DNA of 64,000 nt, from assembly GCF_000185305.1 (NCBI RefSeq), contig NZ_GL622200.1, positions 856,335 to 920,334 on the forward strand, given 5' to 3'. Position 1 is the stretch's first letter; each line of letters starts with the position of its first letter. The notes below the pieces were generated by a model, which saw only the letters and a program-made list of their open reading frames with translations, was not told where the DNA came from and did no database searches. This stretch comes from Aggregatibacter segnis ATCC 33393 (lineage in GTDB: Bacteria > Pseudomonadota > Gammaproteobacteria > Enterobacterales > Pasteurellaceae). Positions 38,090 to 46,889 of this stretch are shown here, in pieces. Position numbers and translations under genes: made by a program.

Positions 38090-38213
38090 ATGCTATATGG
38101 TGGCAGAGTATAGCACTTTTCCCTATTTTCGCCTATCGGTGAGGCTTAACACTAAAGCCAATGTCATTGATTGTGCTATACTTTCGGGCATTATTTTTCT
38201 CTAGTATTTCCCT

Positions 38214-38894
38214 ATGACATTCCAAATTGTATTTCGACACTCTGATTTTATTGTGATCAATAAGCCTAATGGCATTAGCGTCCATAAAGATGACGCGGAT
38301 GTGGGGTTAACTCAATTAGTGGCGCAGCAACTTGGCGTACCGAAAGTTTGGCTGGTGCATCGGCTGGACAAAGTCACTTCAGGTTTGTTGATTCTTGCCT
38401 TAAACGAACGTGCGGCTGTGACGTTGTCGCAGAAATTTGCGCAGCATCAAATTCAGAAAACATATATTGCATTAGCAACGCATAAACCGAAGAAAAAACA
38501 GGGCAGAATCAGTGGAGATATGCAAAAGGCTAGACGAGGCACGTGGAAACTTTGCCAAAGCAAAGAAAACCCCGCGGTGACAGATTTTGTTTCACACAGT
38601 TTGGCACCCAATTTGCGTTTATTTATCTTACAACCGAAAACCGGTAAAACCCATCAACTTCGTGTTGCAATGAAAAGTTTAGGCAGCCCGATTTTAGGGG
38701 ATGAACTATATGGTGGGGATAAGGCTGAACGCACCTATTTGCATGCCTACCAATTATCGTTTGACTATTTCGGGTTGAAGGTTCAAATTAAGGGAACACC
38801 GATTAATGAGAGCGAAAAGTGCGGTGAAATTTTTCAACGTTTTTGGCAGGCCATTGAAAAATATCTTCATGGTGAAAATGAAAAAACACCTTAA
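38214..38894 (+). CDS. RluA-family pseudouridine synthase (HI0042-like)
   Basis: 226 residues of the RluA/RsuA superfamily, isomerising uridine in RNA. Seen: FIVINKPNGISVHKDD at the N-terminus, the catalytic-Asp motif VHRLDKVTSGLLILAL, then KTYIALATHK and LFILQPKTGKTHQLRVAMKS. There is no S4 domain. It resembles the short uncharacterised Haemophilus RluA-like proteins; the target RNA is unknown. Divergent from lysO with a 124-bp gap, followed closely by the EamA transporter. Confidence 0.87.
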   Translation: MTFQIVFRHSDFIVINKPNGISVHKDDADVGLTQLVAQQLGVPKVWLVHRLDKVTSGLLILALNERAAVTLSQKFAQHQIQKTYIALATHKPKKKQGRISGDMQKARRGTWKLCQSKENPAVTDFVSHSLAPNLRLFILQPKTGKTHQLRVAMKSLGSPILGDELYGGDKAERTYLHAYQLSFDYFGLKVQIKGTPINESEKCGEIFQRFWQAIEKYLHGENEKTP

Positions 38895-38938
38895 AAACTG
38901 ACCGCACTTTTTTCGCTGCGAAGCAAGGAACGTTGCCA

Positions 38939-39820
38939 ATGCCGAATAAGATCATAACCAGTTCATACCATAAAGCCATTATTTGCATGGTGCTTGCCTA
39001 TATCAGTATCGCCTTGATGGGCGTGTTCGTAAAATATGCCTCGGATGAATTACCAGCAAGTGAAATTTTGTTTTCTCGCTTTCTGATTGGTTTTGTTTTC
39101 TTGTTACCTTTTATGATTCGCGATGGTGATTTCCGAGTCGAAATGCGCCAGTGGCCGTTTTTGGTGATTCGCAACCTTGCCGGCATCGGCAGTATGTTAT
39201 GTACTTTTTATGCCATCAAATATTTGCCACTTTCCATTTCTATTTTGCTATTGAATACCTCTGCGTTATTCGTGCCGGTTTTGCTCTTTCTTTTGCGTAC
39301 TCGCACGCCGCTGAAAGTCATTGCCTGCAGTGTGCTGGGATTTATTGGCGTGGCGATTATTTTGCTCACTGATCACCATGGTGAGGTGGAACCTTATTAT
39401 ATTTTTGTCGCATTGGGCGGTGCGACTTTAGCGGCAATGGCGTTTATCAGTTTGCAGGAATTAAATAAGCATAATTCACCGAAAAATATCGTTTTCTATT
39501 TCCATTTACTTGGGGCGATTTTATTACCGTTATTTTTTATGGCGCAATGGACGCTCCCGACAGCGCATGGCTTATTTATGCTTTTATTGGTGGGCGGATT
39601 CGGCTTAATTTTCCAGCTTTTGCTGACTCGTGCGTTTAAATACGCTCCGGCAAATGTCATCACGCCTTTTGCGTTTACCGGTGTGATTTTTTCCAGCATC
39701 TGTGACTGGTTGTTTTGGCAGAATGTGCCGACAGTGCATTTTTGGCTCGGCTCTCTCGTGATCATTGTGTCTGTCAGTTTATTGGCAAGATTGCGCGGCC
39801 AAGGGAAAACGAAAGCATAA
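38939..39820 (+). CDS. EamA/DMT-family transporter
   Basis: 293 residues with about ten membrane helices in two EamA repeats: helix 1 ICMVLAYISIALMGVFVKYA, the FSRFLIGFVFLLPF loop pattern, and the second repeat starting near YIFVALGGATLAAMAFISLQ. Drug/metabolite transporters of this type export small metabolites; the substrate cannot be inferred. ATG 38939 follows AAGGA at nine bases; the frame is open two codons further from a TTG. Confidence 0.85.
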   Translation: MPNKIITSSYHKAIICMVLAYISIALMGVFVKYASDELPASEILFSRFLIGFVFLLPFMIRDGDFRVEMRQWPFLVIRNLAGIGSMLCTFYAIKYLPLSISILLLNTSALFVPVLLFLLRTRTPLKVIACSVLGFIGVAIILLTDHHGEVEPYYIFVALGGATLAAMAFISLQELNKHNSPKNIVFYFHLLGAILLPLFFMAQWTLPTAHGLFMLLLVGGFGLIFQLLLTRAFKYAPANVITPFAFTGVIFSSICDWLFWQNVPTVHFWLGSLVIIVSVSLLARLRGQGKTKA

Positions 39821-39893
39821 TTTATTCCCCAAAAACAGTTGTTTTTCCGCTACAATAGCGCACTTTAAAATGACATTGAAAACGAGGAAATCC

Positions 39894-40217
39894 ATGGAAT
39901 ATCCAATTTGTCCATCTTGCAAAGGCGAAAACACCTATCACGATTCTATCCAATTTGTTTGCCCGGATTGTGGCCACGAATGGACCGGCGACGAAGTCGA
40001 AGAACATGACGATGATGCGTTTATTGTCAAAGATAGCAACGGCAATTTGCTGGCTGATGGCGACGACGTGCTACTCATCAAAGATTTAAAACTTAAAGGC
40101 TCTTCCGAAGTATTGAAAAAAGGCACAAAATTTAAAGGCATCCGCCTTGCTCGCGGCGATCACAACGTGGATTGCGGCAAAATCATGCTGAAATCGGAGT
40201 TTTTGAAGAAGGCGTAG
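39894..40217 (+). CDS. PhnA/YjdM zinc-ribbon protein
   Basis: 107 residues. Seen: zinc ribbon CPSCKGENTYHDS and CPDCGHEWTGDE in the first 30 residues, then an SH3-like C-terminal half (VIKDSNGNLLADGDDVLLIK; GTKFKGIRLARGDHNVDCG). E. coli YjdM was called an alkylphosphonate-uptake protein but its function is uncertain; no phn genes are present here. The ATG at 39894 follows GAGGA; the longer frame from 39765 overlaps the transporter gene and is rejected. Confidence 0.92.
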   Translation: MEYPICPSCKGENTYHDSIQFVCPDCGHEWTGDEVEEHDDDAFIVKDSNGNLLADGDDVLLIKDLKLKGSSEVLKKGTKFKGIRLARGDHNVDCGKIMLKSEFLKKA

Positions 40218-40221
40218 GTGA

Positions 40222-40253
40222 AAAAAGCCATCTGTCGTAAGCAGGTGGCTTTT
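40222..40253 (+). terminator. phnA-like gene terminator
   Basis: AAAAGCCATCTG and CAGGTGGCTTTT pair (one G-U) around TCGTAAG, with T's following. Confidence 0.75.
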
Positions 40254-40333
40254 GTCATTTTATTTTCTTCCGCCGAACTTATTTACAATACGTCTACCTA
40301 ACCAACAGTATATCTTTGATACAGGAGAACTTT

Positions 40334-41875
40334 ATGCAAGCAAAAACATGGTTGGCTTCGTTGGTAGGGTTGGCTGTTTCCGGTATGGCTATGGCGAACC
40401 CACCGCAAGGGAATGATCCGTTGGCGGATGCGCCGTATTTCAATAAAACGGACAGTGGCTATGATCTAAAATTCTCACCGAAAACTTACCGCACTTTAGA
40501 GGCGAAAGTGAATGGTGAGACGGTGAAATTCCGTGCGTTTGAAAAGATTGTGTATGTGCAAAACCCGGTTGAGCCGGATTATCAGACACTGAACATTTAT
40601 GTGCCGGAAGCCTATTTTAATAATGGCAAAATCAATGGCTTTAATGCCAAGAGCGCGCCGATTTTCCTGCCGAATGCGGTGGGCGGTTATATGCCGGCAA
40701 AAGCGGCAACCTATGATGCAAAAGGCTTCGGCAGTGGTGATAAATCTAACGCAATTTTGACCGCACTTTCCAAGGGTTATGTGGTGGCAAGTGTGGGTGC
40801 GCGTGGACGGACGTTGGAGAAAGACGGCAAATATACCGGCAAAGCACCGGCAGCAATTATTGATTTGAAATCGGCGGTGCGTTATTTGCATTTTAACGAT
40901 GAAGCAATGCCGGGTGATGCCAATAAGATCATTTCTAACGGCACCAGCGCAGGCGGAGCATTGTCCGCTTTGTTAGGCGCAAGCGGTGACAGCATGGATT
41001 ATGTTGAGTATTTAAAACAAGTCGGCGCGGCAGAGGCGAGTGATGTCATTTTTGCGGTGTCCGCCTATTGCCCGATTACCAATTTGGAACACGCCGACAG
41101 CGCTTATGAGTGGGAATTTAACGGCTTGAACGATTATCGCCGAATGGACATGAGCCGTTTGAATGCACAAAGTTTTAATGATCGTTCGCAAGCTGCGGCA
41201 AAAGCCACGATTGAGGGTACGTTGACGGCAGCGGAAATTCAGATGTCCGATCAGCTAAAAGCCGAGTTTCCATCTTATTTAAATAGTCTGAAATTAGAAG
41301 ATGAGAAAGGTAATGCCTTAACGTTAGATGGGCAAGGTAACGGTTCTTTTAAAGATTATATGAAAAATGTCATTGTGCGCTCGGCGGATAAGGCCCGTAA
41401 AAGTGGCGTGACCTTTGAAGATAAACCTTGGGTGAAACTGAACAAGGAAGGCGTCAGCGACATTGATTGGGAGGGCTATATTCACTCAGAAAAACGCATG
41501 AAATCACCACCTGCCTTTGATGCGCTGAATTTGAGTTCCGGCGAAAATAACTTATTCGGTACGGAAAGCGTGAATAATCAGCATTTTACAGACTATTCCA
41601 TGCAACATAGTAGCGAGAAAGGGAAAATGGCAGATAAGCACGTCATTCAGTTAATGAACGCGATGAATTATGTGGATCATGGCAAAACCGCATATTGGCG
41701 CATTCGTGCAGGTACTTCTGATCGTGATACCTCGCACGCCATCAGTGCGATACTTGCAATAAAACTGCGTATGGCAGGCAAACAGGTGGATTATGAAACT
41801 CCGTGGGGCGTGCCGCATTCGGGGGATTATGATCTGGACGAGCTGTTCCAATGGATGGATAGTATCAGTAAATAA
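40334..41875 (+). CDS. secreted tannase-like alpha/beta hydrolase
   Basis: 513 residues with a signal peptide (WLASLVGLAVSGMAMA, cleavage near residue 22). Seen: nucleophile elbow SNGTSAGGALSALLG with Ser, then near the end IRAGTSDRDTSHAISAILA and ETPWGVPHSGDYDLDELFQW, which carry the likely Asp and His. This matches bacterial subtype-B tannases and related secreted esterases that cut aromatic ester bonds. The substrate in this host is unknown. AGGAG precedes ATG 40334; the frame opens at 40316. Stands alone, followed by an uptake-signal region. Confidence 0.75.
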   Translation: MQAKTWLASLVGLAVSGMAMANPPQGNDPLADAPYFNKTDSGYDLKFSPKTYRTLEAKVNGETVKFRAFEKIVYVQNPVEPDYQTLNIYVPEAYFNNGKINGFNAKSAPIFLPNAVGGYMPAKAATYDAKGFGSGDKSNAILTALSKGYVVASVGARGRTLEKDGKYTGKAPAAIIDLKSAVRYLHFNDEAMPGDANKIISNGTSAGGALSALLGASGDSMDYVEYLKQVGAAEASDVIFAVSAYCPITNLEHADSAYEWEFNGLNDYRRMDMSRLNAQSFNDRSQAAAKATIEGTLTAAEIQMSDQLKAEFPSYLNSLKLEDEKGNALTLDGQGNGSFKDYMKNVIVRSADKARKSGVTFEDKPWVKLNKEGVSDIDWEGYIHSEKRMKSPPAFDALNLSSGENNLFGTESVNNQHFTDYSMQHSSEKGKMADKHVIQLMNAMNYVDHGKTAYWRIRAGTSDRDTSHAISAILAIKLRMAGKQVDYETPWGVPHSGDYDLDELFQWMDSISK

Positions 41876-41962
41876 TTGGTAATAGCCATAAAAGTGCGGT
41901 TAGTTTTGGTGACGTTTTATCTGAAAAACAGTCTGAAAACCGACCTCACTTTTCTCTCAAAA

Positions 41963-41994
41963 AAAACGGCGCTTTGTTAATCAAGCGCCGTTTT
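41963..41994. terminator. tannase-like gene / efflux operon terminator
   Basis: AAAACGGCGCTT and AAGCGCCGTTTT form a 12-bp perfect stem with an 8-base loop and A/T runs outside, between convergent genes. Confidence 0.85.
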
Positions 41995-42004
41995 TGTTTT
42001 TTAG

Positions 42005-42034
42005 AGAAAGTGCGGTGGTTTTTCACCGCATTTT
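42005..42034. repeat. uptake-signal inverted pair
   Basis: AAAGTGCGGTG and CACCGCATTT face each other, the second copy degenerate by one base. It probably serves as a second terminator for the efflux operon. Confidence 0.6.
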
Positions 42035-42037
42035 TAC

Positions 42038-43408
42038 TTAACGAGAGTAGTAACCCGCCATGGAGCTGTAAACGGCATTTTCTGCCTGAATCACGTTGAA
42101 TTTGGCTTGCAAAATGGAAAGCTGGGAGGCTTTTTCCGTATTGGCCGCCGTCAACCATTCGCGCAATTCAGACACGCCCGCGTTGTAGCGGTTGCGGTAA
42201 TATTGTGTAATGCGTTGGTTGTAATTGTACGTTTGTTGCGCGTTGCTAAAGTGGCTTTGTGCTTGAGTAAACGCGAAGTAGTTGGTATCCACGTCATTTA
42301 ACGCCGTGGTGATACTTTTTTCATAGTTTAAACGGGCTGTTTCGTAATCCGCTTCAGAGATTTTCACGTTCCATTTTACGGTGTTCCAATTTAAGAACGG
42401 CAATGTAATACCAACGTTGCCGGCGCCAATAGAGGAGAATGTAGTCGCGCCGGTTTGATTGGTGGCGTTACGGCTTAAGCTGCCGCCCAAGGTAATTTCC
42501 GGGAACCAGCTTTTTTCGGTGGCTTTGGCATTTTTGAATGCACTGCTTAAACGGGCTTGATAGCCTTTGACATCAGGACGGTTGGCGATCACGGAAACCG
42601 GCACGTTTAAATTCACGCCCACAGTTTTTACGCTCAAAATATGCGGGAAGTTGATGTTTAATGTGTCATCCGGTTTTAAGTTCAGCAAATTGCGTAAGGT
42701 CTTTTCTGCGTTTTTGCGGTTGGTTTGCAACGTAATTAAATTATTACGCGCCGTTAATACTGCTTGTTGAGCCTGATCTACGCTAGCACTGTCTGCGACA
42801 CCTTGCGCCAAACGATTTTTCATGATGTTGCTGATGTCGGTGTAATATTTGATGCTTTCTTGAGTAGTGCTAATAGCATCGTTTAAATAGGCAATTTGGT
42901 AGTAGGTTGTTACCACCGAGTTGATTAAAGAAAGACGGGTAGATTCCATGTCTTCAATGGTGGCTTTATGAGACCATTCTGCTGCATCGGCTACGTCTGC
43001 TAAACGACGCCACAAATCCAATGTATAAGACACATTTAATGCGCCGGTGTGTGTGATCGCGGAATTGCCACCACGATTAATATCTTTTTGAGCAGAAGAT
43101 TTTGCTGCACCACTAAAGGCCGGAATCAAGTTTGCTCCAGCAAGGTTGGCGCTATACAGTGCACGGTTCACGGAAACTGCCGCCTTGGCTAGATCTTTAT
43201 TATTTGCTAAAGCTTGTTCGACTACGCGGTTGAGTTGTGCATCGTTATAAAGCGCCCACCAGTTGTCTTTAATGTTGTATTGCTTGGTGATGTCTTCATA
43301 TTGTTTGTAATTATCGAGGCTGGCTTGATAAGAATCGCCGATATTGGCACAGCCGGCGAGAGTTGTTGCCATCACCACTGCAAGGGCTAATTTTTTCATT
43401 TTTAACAT
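42038..43408 (-). CDS. TolC-like outer-membrane efflux lipoprotein (NodT family)
   Basis: 456 residues. Seen: lipoprotein signal with TLAGC near residue 21, then two repeats of long helices characteristic of the OEP family (NRALYSANLAGANLIPAFSG; a second copy around STRLSLINSVVTTYYQIAY). It forms the outer-membrane exit duct. It lies downstream of macB and macA on the same strand, so it is the dedicated TolC partner. AAGGAT is 6 bases upstream of the first ATG at 43408. Confidence 0.88.
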   Translation of the reverse strand: MLKMKKLALAVVMATTLAGCANIGDSYQASLDNYKQYEDITKQYNIKDNWWALYNDAQLNRVVEQALANNKDLAKAAVSVNRALYSANLAGANLIPAFSGAAKSSAQKDINRGGNSAITHTGALNVSYTLDLWRRLADVADAAEWSHKATIEDMESTRLSLINSVVTTYYQIAYLNDAISTTQESIKYYTDISNIMKNRLAQGVADSASVDQAQQAVLTARNNLITLQTNRKNAEKTLRNLLNLKPDDTLNINFPHILSVKTVGVNLNVPVSVIANRPDVKGYQARLSSAFKNAKATEKSWFPEITLGGSLSRNATNQTGATTFSSIGAGNVGITLPFLNWNTVKWNVKISEADYETARLNYEKSITTALNDVDTNYFAFTQAQSHFSNAQQTYNYNQRITQYYRNRYNAGVSELREWLTAANTEKASQLSILQAKFNVIQAENAVYSSMAGYYSR

Positions 43409-43495
43409 TTTTTATCCTTCTTTAAGGTTCAAGGGGGCTATTTTATGCCTCAAAAGTGCGGTCGATTTTAACCGCATTTTTAGGTTTTACAAAAT

Positions 43496-45427
43496 CTATT
43501 CACGGGCTAATGCCGTAATCGGATCTAATTGTGCAGCACGTTTTGCCGGCGTGTAGCCGAACACTACACCGATTAAGCTCGAAAAAGCGACGGCGGCAAT
43601 AATCGAACCGCCGGAAAATGCCATGGTGAAATCGGTCATAAAGGTGTTAAACAGCACTCCAATCGCACCGGAAAGCAAAATGCCGGTGACGCCGCCGATA
43701 AGACAAATCAACACGGCTTCAATTAAAAATTGTTGCAGGATATTAGACTGCCTTGCACCGATTGCCATGCGCACACCGATTTCTTTGGTGCGTTCTGTTA
43801 CTGACACCAACATAATATTCATCACACCAATACCGCCGACGATTAAGGAAATAAAGGCAATCGAGGAGATAAGCAGTTTCATCGTGCCGGTGGTGCTTTC
43901 GATGGTTTGTTTAATGGTGTCGCTGTTCATGATGAAAAAGTCTTTTTTGCCGTGGCGTAGTGTCAGCAATTCCGTAATGCCTTTTTCTGCTGCCGTTGTG
44001 TTCACATCTTCTGCGACTTTCACCGTAATCGAACCGATTTTTTTGCTACCTGAAATGCGGTTCATCACAGTAGTGTAGGGCGCGTAAAGATTCAGTGAAC
44101 TGCTCGCGCCGCCCATTTGTCGATCGGACACAACACCAATAATACGCAACGGACGTTTGTTAAATATCACCACTTTGCCAAGGGGATTTTCATAGGGGAA
44201 AATGGCTTTTTTGGCACTTTCATCAATTAACGCCACTTGTGCGTTTTCTGCGACATCTTGTGCTGAGAGTAGACGACCTTGTTTTAATTTTAAACCTTCC
44301 ACATCAAAAGATTCTTCGCTCACGCCTTTTAAGGACGTCGTCGAAAAGGCTTTATTCGCATAAATCAAGGTGCCGCTCGACGCGCTATTCGGCGTAACGC
44401 TTTGCACATAGGTTTGTTGGCGTAGCGCGTTAGCATCATTAACCGTGAGATTCTGCATTTGTTCCGCTCGGCGATCACCAAAGCCGGTGCCGTTAAAAAT
44501 GGTGATGGTGTTTGTGCCGATGCCGCGAATATTTTCCAGAATTTTTTGTTGCGATCCATTGCCTAACGCTACTACAGACACCACGGAAGTAATCCCAATA
44601 ATAATGCCAAGCATGGTGAGTAGGGAACGCATTTTATGTGCCACAATGGCGCTAACAGACATCCGAAAGGCTTCCATCAGCTGATCTTTGCTAAAGCCAA
44701 AACGTCCTTTAAAAACATTTGAATTTTTGACCGCACTTTTCACCGGCTGGGTTTGCGTGTCACTGATAATTTCGCCGTCTTTGATTTCAATCATCCGATT
44801 GGCGCTGGCAGCGATATGCTTGTCGTGGGTGACCATAATAATGGTATGCCCTTCTTGGTGCAGTTGGCGCAAAATTTCCAACACGTTTTCACCGCTTTGC
44901 GAATCCAATGCACCGGTGGGTTCATCGGCTAAAATGATTTCACCGCCGTTCATCAAAGCGCGAGCAATACTCACGCGTTGCTGTTGCCCGCCGGAGAGTT
45001 GATTAGGCTTATTCTGCCATTTGTCGCTTAATCCCAGTTTTTCCAATAATTGTTTGGCGCGTTCCAAACGTTGGTTGTGGGGCATACCTGCATAAATTGC
45101 CGGTAATGCCACGTTTTCTGCGGCGGTAAGGCTGCTCAATAAATTGTAACGTTGGAAAATAAAACCGAATTTTTGGCTGCGTAAATCGGAGAGCTGATCG
45201 GCGGTTAATTCGATGGTTTCTTTCTCATCGATTTTGTACGAACCACTGGTTGCCGTATCAAGGCAACCGATAATGTTCATCAACGTGGATTTGCCCGAAC
45301 CCGATTGCCCGATAATGGCAACGAAATCGCCTTTTTCGATATTTAATGAAATGTCTTTCAGAATATGAACACGATTTTCGCCGGCACCAAAGTAGCGGTT
45401 GATGTTTTTCATTTCAATAATATTCAT
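43496..45427 (-). CDS. macB: MacB macrolide/peptide exporter ATPase-permease
   Basis: 643 residues. Seen: N-terminal ABC ATPase with GQSGSGKST (Walker A), LSGGQQQRVSIARAL and ILADEPTGALD (Walker B), a first membrane helix near 275 (MRSLLTMLGIIIGITSVVSV), a large periplasmic domain and three C-terminal helices. MacB drives export of macrolides and virulence peptides with MacA. The ATG at 45427 gives the family start MNIIEMKNINRYFG; 34 upstream codons lie in macA. In operon with macA and the TolC-like gene. Confidence 0.95.
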   Translation of the reverse strand: MNIIEMKNINRYFGAGENRVHILKDISLNIEKGDFVAIIGQSGSGKSTLMNIIGCLDTATSGSYKIDEKETIELTADQLSDLRSQKFGFIFQRYNLLSSLTAAENVALPAIYAGMPHNQRLERAKQLLEKLGLSDKWQNKPNQLSGGQQQRVSIARALMNGGEIILADEPTGALDSQSGENVLEILRQLHQEGHTIIMVTHDKHIAASANRMIEIKDGEIISDTQTQPVKSAVKNSNVFKGRFGFSKDQLMEAFRMSVSAIVAHKMRSLLTMLGIIIGITSVVSVVALGNGSQQKILENIRGIGTNTITIFNGTGFGDRRAEQMQNLTVNDANALRQQTYVQSVTPNSASSGTLIYANKAFSTTSLKGVSEESFDVEGLKLKQGRLLSAQDVAENAQVALIDESAKKAIFPYENPLGKVVIFNKRPLRIIGVVSDRQMGGASSSLNLYAPYTTVMNRISGSKKIGSITVKVAEDVNTTAAEKGITELLTLRHGKKDFFIMNSDTIKQTIESTTGTMKLLISSIAFISLIVGGIGVMNIMLVSVTERTKEIGVRMAIGARQSNILQQFLIEAVLICLIGGVTGILLSGAIGVLFNTFMTDFTMAFSGGSIIAAVAFSSLIGVVFGYTPAKRAAQLDPITALARE

Positions 45428-45446
45428 TGGAAATTTCCACCGCACT

Positions 45447-46622
45447 TTAGAAAATTCGTGGTCCGCGCATATTGCCGACAGCTTCGCCGGCAGCCACTTG
45501 TGACACAATGACTTTTTCGCCTTCAGCAACGCCGGATTTAATTTCTGTTTGGTAATCGTTTTGTACGCCGATTTCTACTTCGCGTTGTTCCGGTTGGTTG
45601 TTGCTGTTTAATACCTTCACAAAGGTTTTGCCGTTTTGCGTTTGAATTGCCATATTCGGCACGGATAGCACATTTTTCGCGTTGGCAATTTTGATGTTGT
45701 TTTCTGTGGTCATGCCGATGCGCAAAATCTGGTTGGGATTTTCCACGATAATGTTGGCGTAGTAATAAACTGCGCTGTTACTGGTGCTTGACGTTGAACT
45801 TGTGGTACTGGACGTGGAGCTATTGCTAATCGTCGTTGTCGCCGGATCAACGGATTCAATTTTGGCGTGATAAAGGGTTTTGCTGTCGGATAAAATACTG
45901 AAAGTGACCTCTTGTCCGGCTTTCACTTTCGTAATATCGCCTTCAGAAATTTCCGGTTTAATGCGCATTTTGCTTAAATCTGCCACTTTGACAATGGTCG
46001 GTGTGGTTTGATTAGAGTTTACTGTTTGACCTTCAGAAACCGGTGTAGCAATCACTGTGCCGTCAATCGGTGAGGTGATTTTGGTATAACTCACATTGGT
46101 TTCCGCAGTATTTACTTCAATTTCTGCTTGTTTGATGTTTTCCTGCACCACATTCATTTCTGCTTTGGCATTATCTAAGGTCGCTTTTGCGCTATTTAAG
46201 CTGTCCAAGGAGGTACCTTTTTGCGCATACAATTTGGTTAAACGATGGTAATTAGAAAGCGCCACATCATAGGCGGTTTTACGCGCGACAAACTGGGCTT
46301 GGTAACTTGCAAGCGCCGCTTTTCGGGTGTTTAGCGTATTGATTTGTGTGGTGGAATCAATTTCCGCAATCAAATCGCCTTTTTTCACTTGTTGACCCAA
46401 AGCCACATAGAGTTTGGTGACTTTGCCAGAAACCTGCACGCCCACATCAACGGTGTTGACACTTTCAATTGAGCCGGTCGCCACCACATTTTTTTCAATG
46501 TCGCCACGTTGCACGCTTTCCGTTAAATAAGTGGTTTTAGGCGTGGAATCGCCCATAAAAAAATAACCGCCGGTGACTACCGCGGCAGCCAAAGCGGCCA
46601 TTATCCAATGTTTTTTCGTCAT
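45447..46622 (-). CDS. macA: MacA periplasmic adaptor
   Basis: 391 residues. Seen: an N-terminal anchor (WIMAALAAAVVTGGYFFMG), the biotinyl-lipoyl halves (VQRGDIEKNVVATGSIE; TSPIDGTVIATPVSEGQTV), an alpha-hairpin between them (KTAYDVALSNYHRLTKLYA onward), and a beta-barrel domain. An unusual Ser/Thr-only run (about 20 residues near position 270-290) sits in the barrel region. MacA stimulates MacB and bridges to the outer-membrane duct. First gene of the operon; a 14-bp palindrome lies 75 bp upstream. Confidence 0.93.
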   Translation of the reverse strand: MTKKHWIMAALAAAVVTGGYFFMGDSTPKTTYLTESVQRGDIEKNVVATGSIESVNTVDVGVQVSGKVTKLYVALGQQVKKGDLIAEIDSTTQINTLNTRKAALASYQAQFVARKTAYDVALSNYHRLTKLYAQKGTSLDSLNSAKATLDNAKAEMNVVQENIKQAEIEVNTAETNVSYTKITSPIDGTVIATPVSEGQTVNSNQTTPTIVKVADLSKMRIKPEISEGDITKVKAGQEVTFSILSDSKTLYHAKIESVDPATTTISNSSTSSTTSSTSSTSNSAVYYYANIIVENPNQILRIGMTTENNIKIANAKNVLSVPNMAIQTQNGKTFVKVLNSNNQPEQREVEIGVQNDYQTEIKSGVAEGEKVIVSQVAAGEAVGNMRGPRIF

Positions 46623-46696
46623 ATTTTCTCAAGGGTTAGAAGAAACAGTGAAAATAGAATACAGGAGAAAGATTAAGGAAATCTTAATTATTAATG

Positions 46697-46710
46697 AATG
46701 AACGTTCATT
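46697..46710. promoter_or_regulatory. palindromic operator candidate upstream of macA
   Basis: AATGAACGTTCATT is a perfect 14-bp palindrome, the style of site bound by TetR/AcrR-type repressors. It lies between macA and glnS, nearer macA. No TetR-type gene is in the window. The rest of 46623-46889 appears to hold only the two promoters. Confidence 0.45.
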
Positions 46711-46889
46711 TAGTGGCGCATTTTAATGGGAAATTAAATTTTTTGCACGAGAAATTTCAAAAGTCCACGCAAGATTTTGCCTTGTGCTGAAACAAATAAC
46801 ACTGCGATTCCTTAGATAAATTTCAGCTTTCAAGGAAAAATGTGTAGAATAGTGCGGTTATTTTTTTATGCGTTTTAATTGAGAAAATT

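Noticed and set aside
39765..39893. N-terminal extension of the PhnA-like gene
   Set aside because: Lies in the end of the EamA gene; the zinc ribbon begins at ATG 39894.
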